This document shows positions 34,826-42,730 of a stretch of DNA of 64,000 nt, in pieces. Below the pieces are notes generated by a model, which searched no databases, had not been told where the DNA came from, and worked only from the letters and a program-made list of their open reading frames with translations. The stretch spans positions 2,914,001-2,978,000 of the forward strand of contig NZ_AP022575.1 of assembly GCF_010730055.1 (NCBI RefSeq). Direction: 5' to 3'. The DNA is from Mycobacterium shinjukuense (GTDB lineage Bacteria > Actinomycetota > Actinomycetes > Mycobacteriales > Mycobacteriaceae). Each line of letters starts with the position of its first letter. Position 1 is the stretch's first letter. The position numbers and the translations under genes are program-made.

Positions 34826-35869
34826 CTACAGCTGCTCGGTCTCGGCGTAGTCCTGCTCTTCGTAGCCCGTGTCGGTGGCCCAGCCGCCGGTGGCGACGTC
34901 GTAACCCGCGACTTCCGAGGGGTCGAAGCTGGGCGGGCTGTCCTTGAGCGACAGTCCCAGCTGGTGCAGCTTGACCTTCACCTCATCGATGGACTTCTGG
35001 CCGAAGTTGCGGATGTCGAGCAGGTCAGATTCGGTACGTGAGACCAGCTCGCCGACGGTGTGCACACCCTCGCGCTTGAGGCAGTTGTAGGACCGCACGG
35101 TCAGGTCCAGGTCGTCGATCGGCAGCGCAAACGACGCGATGTGGTCGGCCTCAGCCGGCGACGGCCCGATCTCGATGCCCTCGGCCTCGACGTTGAGTTC
35201 GCGTGCCAGCCCGAACAATTCGACCAGCGTCTTACCCGCCGATGCCAACGCGTCGCGCGGCGTGATCGAACTCTTGGTCTCCACGTCCAGAATCAGCTTG
35301 TCGAAGTCGGTGCGCTGCTCGACACGGGTGGCTTCCACCTTATAGGTCACCTTGAGCACCGGCGAGTAGATGGAATCGACTGGGATACGGCCGATTTCGG
35401 CGCCCGAAGCCCTGTTCTGCACGGCCGGAACATAGCCGCGCCCGCGCTCGACGACGAGCTCGATTTCCAGCTTGCCCTTGTCGTTCAGCGTGGCGATGTG
35501 CATGGACGGGTTGTGCACGGTGACACCGGCAGGCGGCACAATGTCACCCGCGGTGACCTCGCCCGGACCCTGCTTGCGCAGATACATCGTGACCGGCTCG
35601 TCCTCCTCCGAGGACACCACCAGGCCTTTGAGGTTCAAGATGATGTCGGTGACATCCTCTTTCACCCCGGGCACGGTGGTGAACTCGTGCAGCACGCCGT
35701 CGATGCGGATGCTGGTGACCGCCGCGCCGGGAATCGACGACAGCAGTGTGCGACGCAGCGAATTGCCCAGCGTGTAACCGAATCCCGGCTCCAGCGGCTC
35801 GATGACGAACTGGGACCTGTTGTCGGTGAGGATGTCCTCGGACAATGTGGGGCGCTGTGAAATCAGCAT
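34826..35869 (-). CDS. rpoA: DNA-directed RNA polymerase alpha subunit
   Basis: RpoA dimerises to seed RNA polymerase assembly and contacts activators through its C-terminal domain. The N-terminal domain has FVIEPLEPGFGYTLGNSLRR and LLSSIPGAAVTSIRIDGV. The alpha-CTD has LTVRSYNCLKREGVHTVGEL and DIRNFGQKSIDEVK. The 347-residue length equals M. tuberculosis RpoA. The ATG at 35869 was chosen from this; AAGGAG lies about 14 nt upstream. It sits between rpsD and rplQ. Confidence 0.98.
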   Translation of the reverse strand: MLISQRPTLSEDILTDNRSQFVIEPLEPGFGYTLGNSLRRTLLSSIPGAAVTSIRIDGVLHEFTTVPGVKEDVTDIILNLKGLVVSSEEDEPVTMYLRKQGPGEVTAGDIVPPAGVTVHNPSMHIATLNDKGKLEIELVVERGRGYVPAVQNRASGAEIGRIPVDSIYSPVLKVTYKVEATRVEQRTDFDKLILDVETKSSITPRDALASAGKTLVELFGLARELNVEAEGIEIGPSPAEADHIASFALPIDDLDLTVRSYNCLKREGVHTVGELVSRTESDLLDIRNFGQKSIDEVKVKLHQLGLSLKDSPPSFDPSEVAGYDVATGGWATDTGYEEQDYAETEQL

Positions 35870-35914
35870 GGTGTTTCTTCTTCTCCTTCTCGGCACCCGC
35901 TATTTGATGCCGTC

Positions 35915-35976
35915 GGGGGTACTCGGGGGCGGCGCCCACGAGGGTGGGGGTACTCGGGGGCGGCGCCCACGAGGGT
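35915..35976. repeat. Exact tandem duplication, 2 x 31 bp, between rpsD and rpoA
   Basis: The 31-bp unit starting GGGGGTACTCGGGGGCGG is repeated exactly at 35915-35945 and 35946-35976. Each unit has the palindrome GGGCGGCGCCC-like core. It fills most of the spacer between rpsD and rpoA and would be transcribed in the operon mRNA. It could be a two-copy VNTR. Confidence 0.85.
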
Positions 35977-35980
35977 GGGT

Positions 35981-36586
35981 CTACTTCGAGTAGTACTCGA
36001 CGATCAGCTGCTCGGCCAGTGGCACGTCGATCTGTGCGCGTTCGGGCAGCTGGTGGATCAGGATGCGTTGACGTTCCCCCACCACCTGCAGCCAGCTCGG
36101 GATGGGCCGGTCGCCGGCCGTCTCCCGGGCGATCTGGAACGGCACCGTGTTCAGGGACTTGTCCCGCACGTCGATGATGTCGTACTGGGAGACCCGGTAA
36201 CTGGGCACGTCGACCTTGACACCGTTGACGGTGAAGTGCCCGTGGGTGACCAGCTGGCGCGCCATCCGGCGGGTGCGGGCCAAACCGGCTCGGTAGACGA
36301 CGTTGTCCAGCCGGCTCTCCAGGATCTTCAGCAGCTCTTCACCCGTCTTGCCGGGTTGCCGCACGGCCTCTTCGTAGTAGCGGCGGAACTGTTTTTCCAT
36401 CACCCCGTAGGTGAAGCGAGCCTTCTGCTTCTCCTGCAGCTGCAGCAGGTATTCGCTTTCCTTGATCCGCGCGCGGCCGTGCTGGCCGGGCGGATACGGA
36501 CGCTTTTCGAAGGCCTGGTCACCACCGACCAGATCGGTGCGCAGCCGGCGTGATTTGCGGGTGACGGGTCCGGTGTAACGAGCCAT
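35981..36586 (-). CDS. rpsD: 30S ribosomal protein S4
   Basis: S4 (uS4) nucleates 30S assembly. The sequence MARYTGPVTRKSRRLRTDL, KRPYPPGQHG and the S4 RNA-binding domain LDNVVYRAGLARTRRMARQL are standard. It lacks the N-terminal zinc cysteines, so it is the Cys-minus form. 201 residues; AGGAG precedes the ATG. It follows rpsK by 9 bp. Confidence 0.98.
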   Translation of the reverse strand: MARYTGPVTRKSRRLRTDLVGGDQAFEKRPYPPGQHGRARIKESEYLLQLQEKQKARFTYGVMEKQFRRYYEEAVRQPGKTGEELLKILESRLDNVVYRAGLARTRRMARQLVTHGHFTVNGVKVDVPSYRVSQYDIIDVRDKSLNTVPFQIARETAGDRPIPSWLQVVGERQRILIHQLPERAQIDVPLAEQLIVEYYSK

Positions 36587-36595
36587 GGTTTTCTC

Positions 36596-37018
36596 CTAGA
36601 CGCGCCGACGCTTGGGCGGGCGGACACCGTTGTGCGGCTGGGGGGTGACATCGGCGATCGCGCCCACCTCCAGGCCGGCGGCCTGCAGCGACCGGATCGC
36701 GGTCTCGCGGCCCGAACCCGGGCCCTTGACGAACACATCGACCTTGCGCACCCCGTGCTCCTGCGCCTTGCGCGCGGCGTTCTCGGCGGCCAGCTGAGCC
36801 GCGAACGGGGTCGACTTGCGCGATCCCTTGAAGCCGACGTGTCCCGACGACGCCCAGGCGATGACGTTGCCCTGCGGGTCGGTGATCGTCACGATGGTGT
36901 TGTTGAACGTGCTCTTGATGTGGGCGGCGCCGTGCGGGACGTTCTTCTTTTCCCGCCGACGGGTCTTCTGGCCCTTTTTGGTCTTGGGCGCGGCGGCGCT
37001 TGCCTTCTTCGGTGGCAT
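36596..37018 (-). CDS. rpsK: 30S ribosomal protein S11
   Basis: S11 (uS11) lies on the 30S platform. After a basic N-terminal extension come HGAAHIKSTFNNTIVTITD, AWASSGHVGFKGSRKSTPFA and the end DVTPQPHNGVRPPKRRRV. 140 residues, one more than recalled in M. tuberculosis. The start lies 3 nt after the rpsM stop, within the alpha operon. Confidence 0.98.
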   Translation of the reverse strand: MPPKKASAAAPKTKKGQKTRRREKKNVPHGAAHIKSTFNNTIVTITDPQGNVIAWASSGHVGFKGSRKSTPFAAQLAAENAARKAQEHGVRKVDVFVKGPGSGRETAIRSLQAAGLEVGAIADVTPQPHNGVRPPKRRRV

Positions 37019-37021
37019 CGG

Positions 37022-37396
37022 TTACCTGGCCTTCTTCTTGCCTGCGATGGTGCGCTTGGGGCCCTTGCGGGTGCGCGCGTTGGTCTTGGTCCGCTGGCCG
37101 CGCACCGGAAGCCCGCGGCGGTGCCGCAAACCCTGATAACAGCCGATCTCGATCTTGCGGCGGATGTCGGCCTGCACCTCGCGGCGCAGGTCGCCCTCCA
37201 CCTTCAGGTTGGCTTCGATGTAATCGCGGAGCCGGGTGAGCTGGTCGTCGGACAGGTCTTTGGTGCGCAGATCCCGGTCGATGCCGGTGGCGGCCAGGAT
37301 TTCGTTGGAGCGGGTACGGCCGATGCCGTAGATGTAGGTCAGGGCGATCTCCATGCGCTTGTCGCGCGGCAAATCGACGCCCACTAGTCGTGCCAT
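37022..37396 (-). CDS. rpsM: 30S ribosomal protein S13
   Basis: S13 (uS13) contacts the P-site tRNA and the 50S bridge. It begins MARLVGVDLPRDKRMEIALT, has the helix-two-turn-helix YIYGIGRTRSNEIL and the basic tail GLPVRGQRTKTNARTRKG. I set the start at ATG 37396 (124 residues); the frame is open to 37513 but the family starts here. About 190 bp separate it from rpmJ. Confidence 0.97.
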   Translation of the reverse strand: MARLVGVDLPRDKRMEIALTYIYGIGRTRSNEILAATGIDRDLRTKDLSDDQLTRLRDYIEANLKVEGDLRREVQADIRRKIEIGCYQGLRHRRGLPVRGQRTKTNARTRKGPKRTIAGKKKAR

Positions 37397-37588
37397 GGGT
37401 GGCGCTTCCTCTTCCTCGGCGGAGGTCTGGTCCCAGCCCGTTCCCTGCCCGAACGATATCCGGGCGCGGGGCCCGGCCTCCGTCCGGGCGTGGATGAGCT
37501 GGCCCATCGCCATCGATGCCAGCCGCTCAGTGGTGCTGGGAGGTCTGCATTGAGTTGTCCGGGTGGCGGCGGGGTGCGGCCGCCTCGA

Positions 37589-37702
37589 TTACCCCTGCCG
37601 CTGCTTGTGGCGCGGATCGGAGCAAATCACCATGACCCGCCCGTGCCGACGGATCACCCTGCACTTGTCGCAGATCGGCTTGACGCTCGGGTTCACCTTC
37701 AC
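37589..37702 (-). CDS. rpmJ: 50S ribosomal protein L36
   Basis: L36 (bL36) is a 37-residue zinc-ribbon protein: [18 protein letters not shown] then [15 protein letters not shown], with the C-x2-C and C-x4-H ligands present, so this is the zinc-binding form. The start is a GTG at 37702. It lies 31 bp after infA and before rpsM in the alpha operon. Confidence 0.96.
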
Positions 37703-37733
37703 GGCAGTCTCGGTCCTGTTCTCTGTGTTCTCG

Positions 37734-37955
37734 CTACTTGTACCGGTACACGATGCGGCCCCGGGACAGGTCGTAGGGCGACAACTCCACCACCACCCGA
37801 TCCTCGGGCAGGATGCGGATGTAGTGCTGGCGCATCTTGCCGCTGATGTGGGCGAGCACCCTGTGGCCGTTCTCCAGCTCAATGCGAAACATGGCATTGG
37901 GCAGGGGCTCGACCACCCGGCCCTCGACCTCGATGGCACCGTCCTTCTTGGCCAT
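37734..37955 (-). CDS. infA: Translation initiation factor IF-1
   Basis: IF-1 is the OB-fold factor that blocks the A site during initiation. The 73 residues start MAKKDGAIEVEGRVVEPLPN and contain HISGKMRQHYIRILPEDRV, a near-invariant sequence. The ATG at 37955 is preceded by AGGAAG. It is the first gene of the operon infA-rpmJ-rpsM-rpsK-rpsD-rpoA-rplQ-truA; its promoter should lie at 37956-38130, but I see no clear -35/-10 there. Confidence 0.98.
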   Translation of the reverse strand: MAKKDGAIEVEGRVVEPLPNAMFRIELENGHRVLAHISGKMRQHYIRILPEDRVVVELSPYDLSRGRIVYRYK

Positions 37956-38245
37956 TACTTCCTGGCGATCCTCACTTCTTGCTTGCGCACCCGGGCTGGC
38001 ACAGCGCATGTCGGACTACACAACGTGAGCCGGTGGTGGAAATTTCCGCGAAGTGTTCCGAGAAATTTCGGACTGGGCACACCAGGAGCCGGCACGGCAC
38101 GCCGCACCGTCGTTCCACATTACCCGCACCCCGACGCTGGACGCAAAACGCGGCCCGGGTCTGTGGGGCGATGGTTGCCCGCCGACCGGTCATGCAAACA
38201 CCCACGGGATCTGAACTCGCTCGCCGCGTCCAGAGGGTACCGAGG

Positions 38246-38368
38246 ATGACACTTCGGGGAGGGCTGAAGGGTGGCCCCGCCCGTTCCGAGAAGCTGACGG
38301 CGGACCAGCGATCCAAGATTGCTAGAAGAGCTGCGCTTGCCCGGTGGGCTCGGCGGCAGCAGCACTAA
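38246..38368 (+). CDS. Possible 40-residue basic protein
   Basis: A short ORF from ATG 38246 encodes a basic peptide with GGPARSEKLTADQRSKIARR and ALARWARR. The pattern GGxAR...LxxxxRxxIARxAAxARW recurs in many small bacterial proteins of unknown role. It overlaps the 3' end of the broken fic gene tail to tail by 47 bp. The frame is open further upstream to 37979, but that part overlaps the infA leader and looks non-coding. Confidence 0.4.
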   Translation: MTLRGGLKGGPARSEKLTADQRSKIARRAALARWARRQQH

Positions 38369-39291
38369 AGGGGTCAGTGTAGTCCTTCGGATTACGCCGC
38401 TCCACTATCACTTGTCTAATTGCACGAATTTCGTCACCGGCTGTATAGAAGCGCCCACGCTTCTCTCCATGCGGAATTAGTAGGCCGGCGTTTGATAGCA
38501 TTTGGAGATCGCGGGTCGCCGTTTGTTCACTAACCGTATCGTCGCTCTGGCCTTCAAGTATCGCACGATAAACTGATCTGCGCACGCGCAATCCCATTGC
38601 CGCATCGAATAAAGCTTCCATCGTCCGATCGGGCAGTCGATTTCGTCTTATGAGCCGATCCAATTCAATGTATAGCTTCTCGATCTCATCGGTACGTCGG
38701 AGAACCGTCTTCGCTTGGCGAAGGTGCGCGGTAAGAACGAAGCGAATCCATGGACGCGCATCATTGGTGGGCTGCCACGAGCCGCCGCCCACCTTGGCCA
38801 GTACATCGTAGTAGTCGAGGGTGTAGCGCCCCAGGTACTCCTCGATGCTTGAGAAGACCGGAGACACAATCCCCTCTCGCGCGAGTACTAGCGTCTGCAG
38901 GCAGCGGGCCATCCTTCCGTTGCCGCCCCTGAAGGGGTGGATAAGAACAAGATTTAGATGGGCCATCGCCGCTTTGACAACGATCGGGAGAGATTCTTCG
39001 TTTTCTAAAACGCACACGAGCTCGTGCATGAGCTGATCTAATTCGTCAACATCGGCGCCTTCGTAAACAATCTCGTGGGTGTCTGGCTTCGAACCCCTCG
39101 ATGCTGTTCGAACCCTGTACCGCGCGGGCAAACTGCATACGACGCAACGAACCCGTCCATCGCCTCGGTTCATAGAGCCGTGACCGCAGCTTTTGCCGCA
39201 GCTCGTCGACCTGCCCGAGCACTTCGCACTCGCGTGCGTCCAGAGCTGGCGCCTCAAACAACATGAGGATCATCTCCTTATCAACACTCAC
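38322..39291 (-). pseudogene. Broken Fic-family AMPylator-like gene
   Basis: The 5' part (39291 to about 39090) encodes a normal Fic N-terminus with the inhibitory-helix motif GSNSIEG. The 3' part, in another frame from about 39085 to 38322, encodes HEIVYEGADVDELDQLM, the active-site motif HPFRGGNGR and a winged-helix C-terminus. In family members some 80-90 residues separate SIEG from EIVYEG; here only about 20 nt do. An internal deletion plus frame change has therefore broken the gene. The DNA is AT-richer than its neighbours, suggesting transfer. Confidence 0.8.
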
Positions 39292-39300
39292 CGGGATAAA

Positions 39301-39331
39301 TAATAATACTCACGATGAGCGTTAATAATTG
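39301..39331. promoter_or_regulatory. AT-rich imperfect dyad upstream of the fic remnant
   Basis: AATAATACTCA-CGA-TGAGCGTTAATAATT is an imperfect inverted repeat just upstream of the fic start. Its AT content is far above the rest of the window. It may be the promoter or operator of the acquired fic gene. Confidence 0.35.
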
Positions 39332-39338
39332 TCATTCC

Positions 39339-39437
39339 CTGGCTTCTCGGCTCGCCAACCGTGTTCAACTCAGCACAGATGACCTGCGGCTGCATGTGCG
39401 GGCCGTTGCGACTGCGATCGCCGGAGACATCGACTGA
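39339..39437 (+). mobile_element. Probable transposase relic (IS1-like DDE fragment)
   Basis: An open stretch ending in TGA encodes LASRLANRVQLSTDDLRLHV and ends AIAGDID. This resembles the RVQLTTDGHxxYLxAVxxAFGxDIDYA stretch around a catalytic Asp in IS1-like transposases as I remember them. Only about 33 residues remain and no terminal repeats are visible. It sits next to the broken fic gene, consistent with an old insertion. Confidence 0.45.
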
Positions 39438-39526
39438 GTCAAACCGACCCACTACCGGCCACTGTCGGCCCTAGCCCGAAAGCGGCACATAGGAATAGGG
39501 CACGCGGCCCACGGGTTAGAGTCACC

Positions 39527-40399
39527 ATGACCGACACTGCTGCCAACTCTGGCGCTGGCAAGCCAAACCTGGGCCGGTTCGGATCGTTCGGACGCGGCGT
39601 GACGCCTGCGCAGGCCAAAGAAATCGAATCCTTGGGTTACGGGGCCGTCTGGGTGGGAGGTTCACCGCCGGCCGCGCTGGCCTGGGTGGAACCCATCCTC
39701 GAGGCCACGACCACCTTGCAGGTGGCCACCGGCATCGTCAACATCTGGTCGGCGCCCGCCAAGCCGGTTGCCGACTCGTTTCACCGGATCGACAAGGCCT
39801 ACCCGGGCCGCTTCCTGCTGGGTATCGGCGTCGGCCATGCCGAGGTGGTCACCGAATACCGCAGGCCCTACGACGCGCTGGTGAGCTATCTGGACCGGCT
39901 CGACGAGTACGGCGTGCCGGCCAACCGTCGCGTGGTCGCCGCGCTGGGCCCGCGGGTCCTGAAGCTGTCGGCGCAACGCAGCGCGGGCGCCCACCCCTAC
40001 CTCACCACTCCGGAGCACACCGCCCGGGCCCGGGAACTGCTGGGACCGTCGGCGTTTCTGGCACCCGAACACAAGGTGGTGCTGACCACCGACGCGGAGC
40101 GGGCCCGTGCGGTGGGCCGCAAAGCCCTTGGCATCTATTTCAACCTGGCCAACTACCGCAACAACTGGAAACGGCTGGGCTTCACCGACGACGACATCAC
40201 CGCGCCGGGCAGCGACCGCCTGGTCGACGCCGTGGTCGCATACGGCAGCACCGACACCATCGCGGCCCGGCTCACCGAGCACCTGCACGCCGGAGCCGAC
40301 CACGTCCCCGTCCAGGTCCTCACCGGAGCTGACCAGCTGGTCCCCGCCCTGGCCGAATTGGCCGGGGCGCTCGGGCTGGAAACGGCCATGCGGCGCTGA
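39527..40399 (+). CDS. LLM-class F420-dependent oxidoreductase (Rv3463-like)
   Basis: A luciferase-like TIM-barrel protein of 290 residues, probably F420-dependent. Features are LGYGAVWVGGSPPAALAWVEP, VATGIVNIWSAPAKPVADSF, GRFLLGIGVGHAEVV and the C-terminal ADHVPVQVL. Rv3463 holds the same place between infA and rmlB. The substrate is unknown. No ribosome-binding site is visible before the ATG; TAGAGT lies 4 nt upstream, rather close for a leaderless -10. Confidence 0.88.
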   Translation: MTDTAANSGAGKPNLGRFGSFGRGVTPAQAKEIESLGYGAVWVGGSPPAALAWVEPILEATTTLQVATGIVNIWSAPAKPVADSFHRIDKAYPGRFLLGIGVGHAEVVTEYRRPYDALVSYLDRLDEYGVPANRRVVAALGPRVLKLSAQRSAGAHPYLTTPEHTARARELLGPSAFLAPEHKVVLTTDAERARAVGRKALGIYFNLANYRNNWKRLGFTDDDITAPGSDRLVDAVVAYGSTDTIAARLTEHLHAGADHVPVQVLTGADQLVPALAELAGALGLETAMRR

Positions 40400-40470
40400 C
40401 GATCGGGATGGTCTGACCCGCGCTGGACCAGACAACTGGCCGCGGGCGCTGCTCGGTTAGGGTTTGACGC

Positions 40471-41466
40471 ATGCGGTTGCTGGTAACCGGCGGGGCCGGC
40501 TTCATCGGCGCGAATTTCGTGCACAGCACCGTACGCGATTATCCCGACGACACGGTGACGGTGCTCGACGCCTTGACCTACGCCGGGCGGCGGGAGTCGT
40601 TGGCCGATGTCGCGGACGCCATCCGGCTGGTGGAGGGCGACATCACCGACGCCGAGCTGGTTTCGCAGCTGGTGGCCGAATCCGACGCGGTGGTGCATTT
40701 CGCCGCCGAATCCCATGTCGACAACGCGCTGGATGACCCGGAGCCGTTCCTGCGCACCAACGTCGTCGGTACCTTCACCATCTTGGAGGCGGTGCGGCGC
40801 CACGGCGTGCGCCTGCACCACATCTCGACCGACGAGGTCTATGGCGACCTCGCGCTCGACGACCCGCAGCGGTTCACCGAGACCACGCCTTACAACCCGT
40901 CGAGTCCGTACTCGGCGACCAAGGCCGGCGCGGACATGCTGGTCCGGGCCTGGGTGCGGTCCTACGGCGTACCCGCGACGATCTCCAACTGCTCCAACAA
41001 CTACGGGCCGTATCAGCACGTGGAGAAGTTCATCCCGCGCCAGATCACCAACGTGCTCACCGGGCGGCGCCCCAAGCTGTATGGCAGCGGCGCCAACGTG
41101 CGCGACTGGATCCACGTCGAGGACCACAACAGCGCGGTCCGGCGAATCCTGGAGAAGGGCCAGATCGGCCGGACCTACCTGATCAGCTCCGAAGGCGAGC
41201 GCGACAATCTGACGGTGCTGCGCACGCTGCTGCGCCTGATGGGACGCGATCCGGACGACTTCGACCATGTTCCCGACCGCGTCGGTCACGACCTGCGATA
41301 CGCGATCGATCCCTCCACCCTGTACAGCGAATTATGCTGGGCCCCAAAGCACACCGACTTCGAAGAAGGACTGCGTGACACCATCGACTGGTACCGCAAA
41401 AACGAGTCGTGGTGGCGCCCGTTGAAGGACGCCGCGGAGGCCCGCTACCAGGAACGCGGTCAATGA
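40471..41466 (+). CDS. rmlB: dTDP-glucose 4,6-dehydratase RmlB
   Basis: RmlB is the second enzyme of dTDP-rhamnose synthesis; rhamnose links arabinogalactan to peptidoglycan in mycobacteria. It is an extended SDR protein with TGGAGFIG at 6-13, the active-site STDEVYGDL (Thr120-Asp121-Glu122) and YxxxK at Tyr147-Lys151. 331 residues, as in M. tuberculosis. TAGGGT ends 7 nt before the ATG without a ribosome-binding site, so the mRNA is probably leaderless. rmlC follows after 1 nt. Confidence 0.97.
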   Translation: MRLLVTGGAGFIGANFVHSTVRDYPDDTVTVLDALTYAGRRESLADVADAIRLVEGDITDAELVSQLVAESDAVVHFAAESHVDNALDDPEPFLRTNVVGTFTILEAVRRHGVRLHHISTDEVYGDLALDDPQRFTETTPYNPSSPYSATKAGADMLVRAWVRSYGVPATISNCSNNYGPYQHVEKFIPRQITNVLTGRRPKLYGSGANVRDWIHVEDHNSAVRRILEKGQIGRTYLISSEGERDNLTVLRTLLRLMGRDPDDFDHVPDRVGHDLRYAIDPSTLYSELCWAPKHTDFEEGLRDTIDWYRKNESWWRPLKDAAEARYQERGQ

Positions 41467-41467
41467 G

Positions 41468-42076
41468 ATGAAAGCACGCGAACTCGACGTCCCGGGCGCC
41501 TGGGAGATCACCCCGACCATCCACCGCGATCCCCGCGGACTGTTCTTCGAATGGCTTACCGATCACGGGTTTCGCGCATTTGCCGGTCACCGCTTGGACG
41601 TCCGGCAAGCCAATTGCTCGGTATCGTCGGCCGGTGTGCTGCGCGGCCTGCACTTTGCCCAGCTGCCACCGAGCCAGGCCAAATACGTGACCTGCGTGTC
41701 CGGCGCCATCTTCGATGTGGTGGTCGACATCCGTTTGGGCTCGCCGACATTCGGCCGTTGGGCCTCGGTGCTGCTCGACGACCGGGACCGCAGGTCCGTC
41801 TACATCTCAGAGGGCCTCGCGCATGGTTTTCTTGCGCTGCAAGACAATTCGACGGTGATGTATCTGTGTTCGGCGGAATACAACCCGCAGCGCGAGCACA
41901 CCATCTGTGCTACCGATCCAACGCTGGCAATCGACTGGCCGCTGGTCGGCGGGGCGGCACCCAGCTTATCCGACCGCGACGCCGCGGCCCCCAGCTTCGA
42001 CGAAGTGCGCTCCTCAGGCCTGTTGCCCAGCTGGCAGGAGACGCAGACGTTCATCCGAGATCTGCGCGGTGCCTAA
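41468..42076 (+). CDS. rmlC: dTDP-4-dehydrorhamnose 3,5-epimerase RmlC
   Basis: RmlC is the cupin-fold epimerase acting after RmlB. The catalytic His62 is in GVLRGLHFAQLPPSQAKYV, with HRDPRGLFFEW before it and ISEGLAHGFLALQDNS and the Tyr of MYLCSAEYNP after it. 202 residues, as in M. tuberculosis. It starts 1 nt after rmlB stops, so the two are one operon. Confidence 0.97.
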   Translation: MKARELDVPGAWEITPTIHRDPRGLFFEWLTDHGFRAFAGHRLDVRQANCSVSSAGVLRGLHFAQLPPSQAKYVTCVSGAIFDVVVDIRLGSPTFGRWASVLLDDRDRRSVYISEGLAHGFLALQDNSTVMYLCSAEYNPQREHTICATDPTLAIDWPLVGGAAPSLSDRDAAAPSFDEVRSSGLLPSWQETQTFIRDLRGA

Positions 42077-42168
42077 CGGGCGGCTGTACGCCAGCTGGCC
42101 GGACATACATACTGCTTCTACCAGATCCGCCGATATCGCGGGCGCAGGCCGATGAGAAGGAGAGCGTG

Positions 42169-42660
42169 GTGAAGCGCGAGTTGTTGACCGCCGCCGGAGC
42201 GGCGACCTGCGTGGCGGTACTGGCCGGGTGTTCCAGCGACGACGAGGCGGCGAGCCCCTCGCCGGGCGCGCCGAAGTCCAGCGTGGCCACCGGTGCCGCG
42301 ACCCCGTCCAGCGCCACACCGGCAGCACCGGGAGAGACCAGGGTCATCATCGGCGGCCGGGCGCAGAATGTCGGTGGCCCCGTGGTGTGCTCGACGAACG
42401 ACGGCAAGTTCTCCATTGCCATCGGCGACCTGCTCACCGGCGTCATCGTCGGCCTGGAACCCGACGCCTCGGCGGTCCGCAGCGCCGGGCTGGGCACCGT
42501 TGACGGGGTTGTGTTGAGCTTCACCGAGGGCGCGCCCGGCAACAGCGCCACCGCCACCAAGAACGGCAACAGCTACCGGATCACCGGCACCGCCACCGGT
42601 GTGGACAGCGCGGGGCAGCAGGTCAGCAAGACCTTCGAAGTCGACGCCACCTGTCCCTAG
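42169..42660 (+). CDS. LpqH-family (19-kDa antigen-like) lipoprotein
   Basis: A 163-residue lipoprotein with signal KRELLTAAGAATCVAVLAGC, the lipobox LAGC placing the lipidated cysteine at 21. A Ser/Thr/Pro/Ala linker follows, then a beta-rich domain. VVCSTNDGKFSIAIG and SYRITGTATGVDSAGQQ strongly resemble LpqH (KITGTATGVD in that protein), and two cysteines are placed for a disulfide. AAGGAG lies 6 nt before the GTG at 42169; a GTG one codon earlier is possible. I do not recall a homologue at this place in M. tuberculosis, so it is likely a paralogue. Confidence 0.85.
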   Translation: MKRELLTAAGAATCVAVLAGCSSDDEAASPSPGAPKSSVATGAATPSSATPAAPGETRVIIGGRAQNVGGPVVCSTNDGKFSIAIGDLLTGVIVGLEPDASAVRSAGLGTVDGVVLSFTEGAPGNSATATKNGNSYRITGTATGVDSAGQQVSKTFEVDATCP

Positions 42661-42730
42661 TGCTGTATGGCGGGCTGCCTGCGCCTATCGCTCGTTTTTC
42701 TTGTCGGCACGCCGTGGCATACTAGCACGT

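Noticed and set aside
39085..39125. GTTCGAACC-like sequence resembling a tRNA T-loop
   Set aside because: It falls in the fic reading frame and no acceptor stem or anticodon arm surrounds it.
41551..42168. Upstream extension of the LpqH-like frame through rmlC
   Set aside because: It is out of frame with rmlC and lies over it; the lipoprotein signal and AAGGAG place the start at 42169.
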